A program made the position numbers and the translations under genes. Below, one piece after another: positions 38,777 to 39,450 of a stretch of DNA of 39,450 nt; the first letter of the stretch is position 1; every line of letters begins with the position of its first letter. Location of the stretch: contig JAPLQX010000016.1 of NCBI GenBank assembly GCA_026399435.1, positions 1 through 39,450 of the forward strand. Reading direction: 5' to 3'. Source of the DNA: Rhodocyclales bacterium. GTDB lineage: Bacteria; Pseudomonadota; Gammaproteobacteria; Burkholderiales; Rhodocyclaceae. The notes under the pieces were generated by a model that ran no database searches, was not told the DNA's origin, and saw nothing but the letters and a program-made list of their open reading frames with translations.

Positions 38777-39398
38777 GGCGTTGATCGGAATAGTATTCAC
38801 GGTCGCCGTAAGCTTCGCCCATGCGGGCGCCTACGACGACATTCTGGCCGCCGCAAATCAAAGTGACACGGAAGCGGTCGTTGAGTTGCTCAAACGCGGG
38901 ATGGACGTCAACACCGCTGACCGGAGCGGATCGACCCTGCTGATGATCGCAGCCCGCAATGGCAACCTGCCGTTGTTGAAATCCCTGTTGGCCAATCGGG
39001 CCAATGTCAATCGTCGCAATCAGTTCGGGGACACGGCATTGCTGGTGGCGGCGCTGAATTCCCGGCTTGAAGCTGTACAAGCGCTGCTGGAGAAAGGCGC
39101 GGAACTCAATCCATCCGGCTGGACACCTTTGCACTATGCGGTCTTTGGCGGCAGCAAGGAAGTCGCGGGCTTGCTGATCGCCATAGGTGCAAAGCTCGAC
39201 GCACGGGCGCCCAATGGACAAACAGCGCTGATGCTCGCGGTAAAGGGCGGAAAAATCGAGTTGGTGCAACAGTTGATCGATGCCGATGCGGACATGGATC
39301 TGGCTGATTATGAAGGTGTTACTGCGTTGCGCCTGGCGCAGAAGCTGGGACGGGACGAGATAGTGGAGTACCTGCGCAAGGTGGGCGCAGTCGAATAG
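38769..39398 (+). CDS. Secreted/periplasmic ankyrin repeat protein
   Basis: This 209-residue protein begins with a signal peptide (MRKALIGIVFTVAVSFAHA, probable cleavage after residue 19) followed by 'GAYDDILAAANQSDTEAVVELL'. Five or so ankyrin repeats cover the rest, with the pattern 'G-x-T-x-L-x-x-A-x-x-x-G-x-x-x-x-V' repeated about every 33 residues. It is thus a periplasmic protein-binding domain with no enzymatic part. The ATG at 38769 overlaps the tatD stop by eight bases, so it belongs to the same unit. In some related genomes an ankyrin gene follows tatD; role unknown. Confidence 0.87.
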   Translation: MRKALIGIVFTVAVSFAHAGAYDDILAAANQSDTEAVVELLKRGMDVNTADRSGSTLLMIAARNGNLPLLKSLLANRANVNRRNQFGDTALLVAALNSRLEAVQALLEKGAELNPSGWTPLHYAVFGGSKEVAGLLIAIGAKLDARAPNGQTALMLAVKGGKIELVQQLIDADADMDLADYEGVTALRLAQKLGRDEIVEYLRKVGAVE

Positions 39399-39417
39399 GT
39401 TGTCGGTGGATTCGACT
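39389..39417 (+). terminator. Inverted repeat at the end of the ankyrin gene
   Basis: A perfect 8-bp inverted repeat (AGTCGAAT / ATTCGACT) with a 13-base loop spans the stop codon of the ankyrin gene. There is no clean T-run, only a T-rich stretch further on, so it may be a weak terminator for the mltG-to-ankyrin unit. Confidence 0.4.
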
Positions 39418-39433
39418 TAATCCGTTATCTTTT

Positions 39434-39450
39434 ACTTCGCATAATTGGCA
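39434..39450 (+). other. Sequence resembling a XerC half-site, cut by the window end
   Basis: ACTTCGCATAA (39434-39444) equals the XerC-binding half commonly seen in dif-like and plasmid pdif sites, and is followed by exactly six bases (TTGGCA) before the window ends. A XerD half beginning TTATG would have to follow at once. The match is by recall of the consensus and the other half cannot be seen. Confidence 0.3.

Overview
The window is GC-rich and densely coded, with gene families and gene order typical of a betaproteobacterium, most likely of the Rhodocyclales (Azoarcus/Thauera-like). The reasons are the order rpsA-ihfB-lapA-lapB followed by heptose genes, a kinase-only HldA without the fused nucleotidyltransferase of enteric HldE, the smpB / ratA-rnfH-guaB-guaA block, and the mltG-tmk-holB-tatD block. 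The genus is an inference from content; no rRNA or tRNA gene is present to confirm it.

Layout. Positions 1-1635 hold the 3' part of rpsA and ihfB, closed by a strong intrinsic terminator. Positions 1721-7660 form an envelope block: lapA and lapB (lipopolysaccharide assembly), ugd (UDP-glucuronate), hldA and hldD (ADP-heptose), then cysM. Positions 7777-10942 (minus strand) hold a nitronate-monooxygenase-like flavoprotein with an unusual Cys-rich tail, and recQ. Positions 11054-12719 hold a NYN/LOTUS-type protein paired with a methyltransferase. Positions 12970-22119 look like an accessory catabolic locus: a LysR regulator convergent with a long minus-strand operon that encodes an FAH-family hydrolase, a homocitrate/isopropylmalate-synthase-like enzyme, an SDR dehydrogenase, two crotonases, a complete DctPQM TRAP transporter and a glutathione S-transferase. 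Positions 22453-28140 return to core genes: a Bcr/CflA exporter, smpB, ratA, rnfH, guaB and guaA. Positions 28188-31985 hold a membrane-anchored ankyrin protein and pyruvate phosphate dikinase. Positions 32044-35258 hold tadA, an L,D-transpeptidase fused to a GNAT acetyltransferase, an NRDE protein and ygfZ. Positions 35348-39398 hold mltG-tmk-holB-tatD and a secreted ankyrin protein. The last 60 bases hold an inverted repeat and a sequence resembling a XerC-binding half-site cut by the window edge.

The strongest unexplained signal is a short dispersed DNA element. A 40-bp sequence occurs twice, identically: once inside the lapB reading frame, where it adds about 13 residues to a TPR turn without breaking the frame, and once after the methyltransferase gene. 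A diverged relative, read in the same phase (both give Arg-Ser-Gly-Ile-x-Gly), sits inside ygfZ. This resembles, as an idea only, the protein-inserting palindromic elements of Rickettsia. The second point of interest is the TRAP-CoA operon, whose combination of a Claisen-type synthase, a two-glutamate crotonase, a diverged crotonase, an SDR and an FAH hydrolase matches no pathway I can name.
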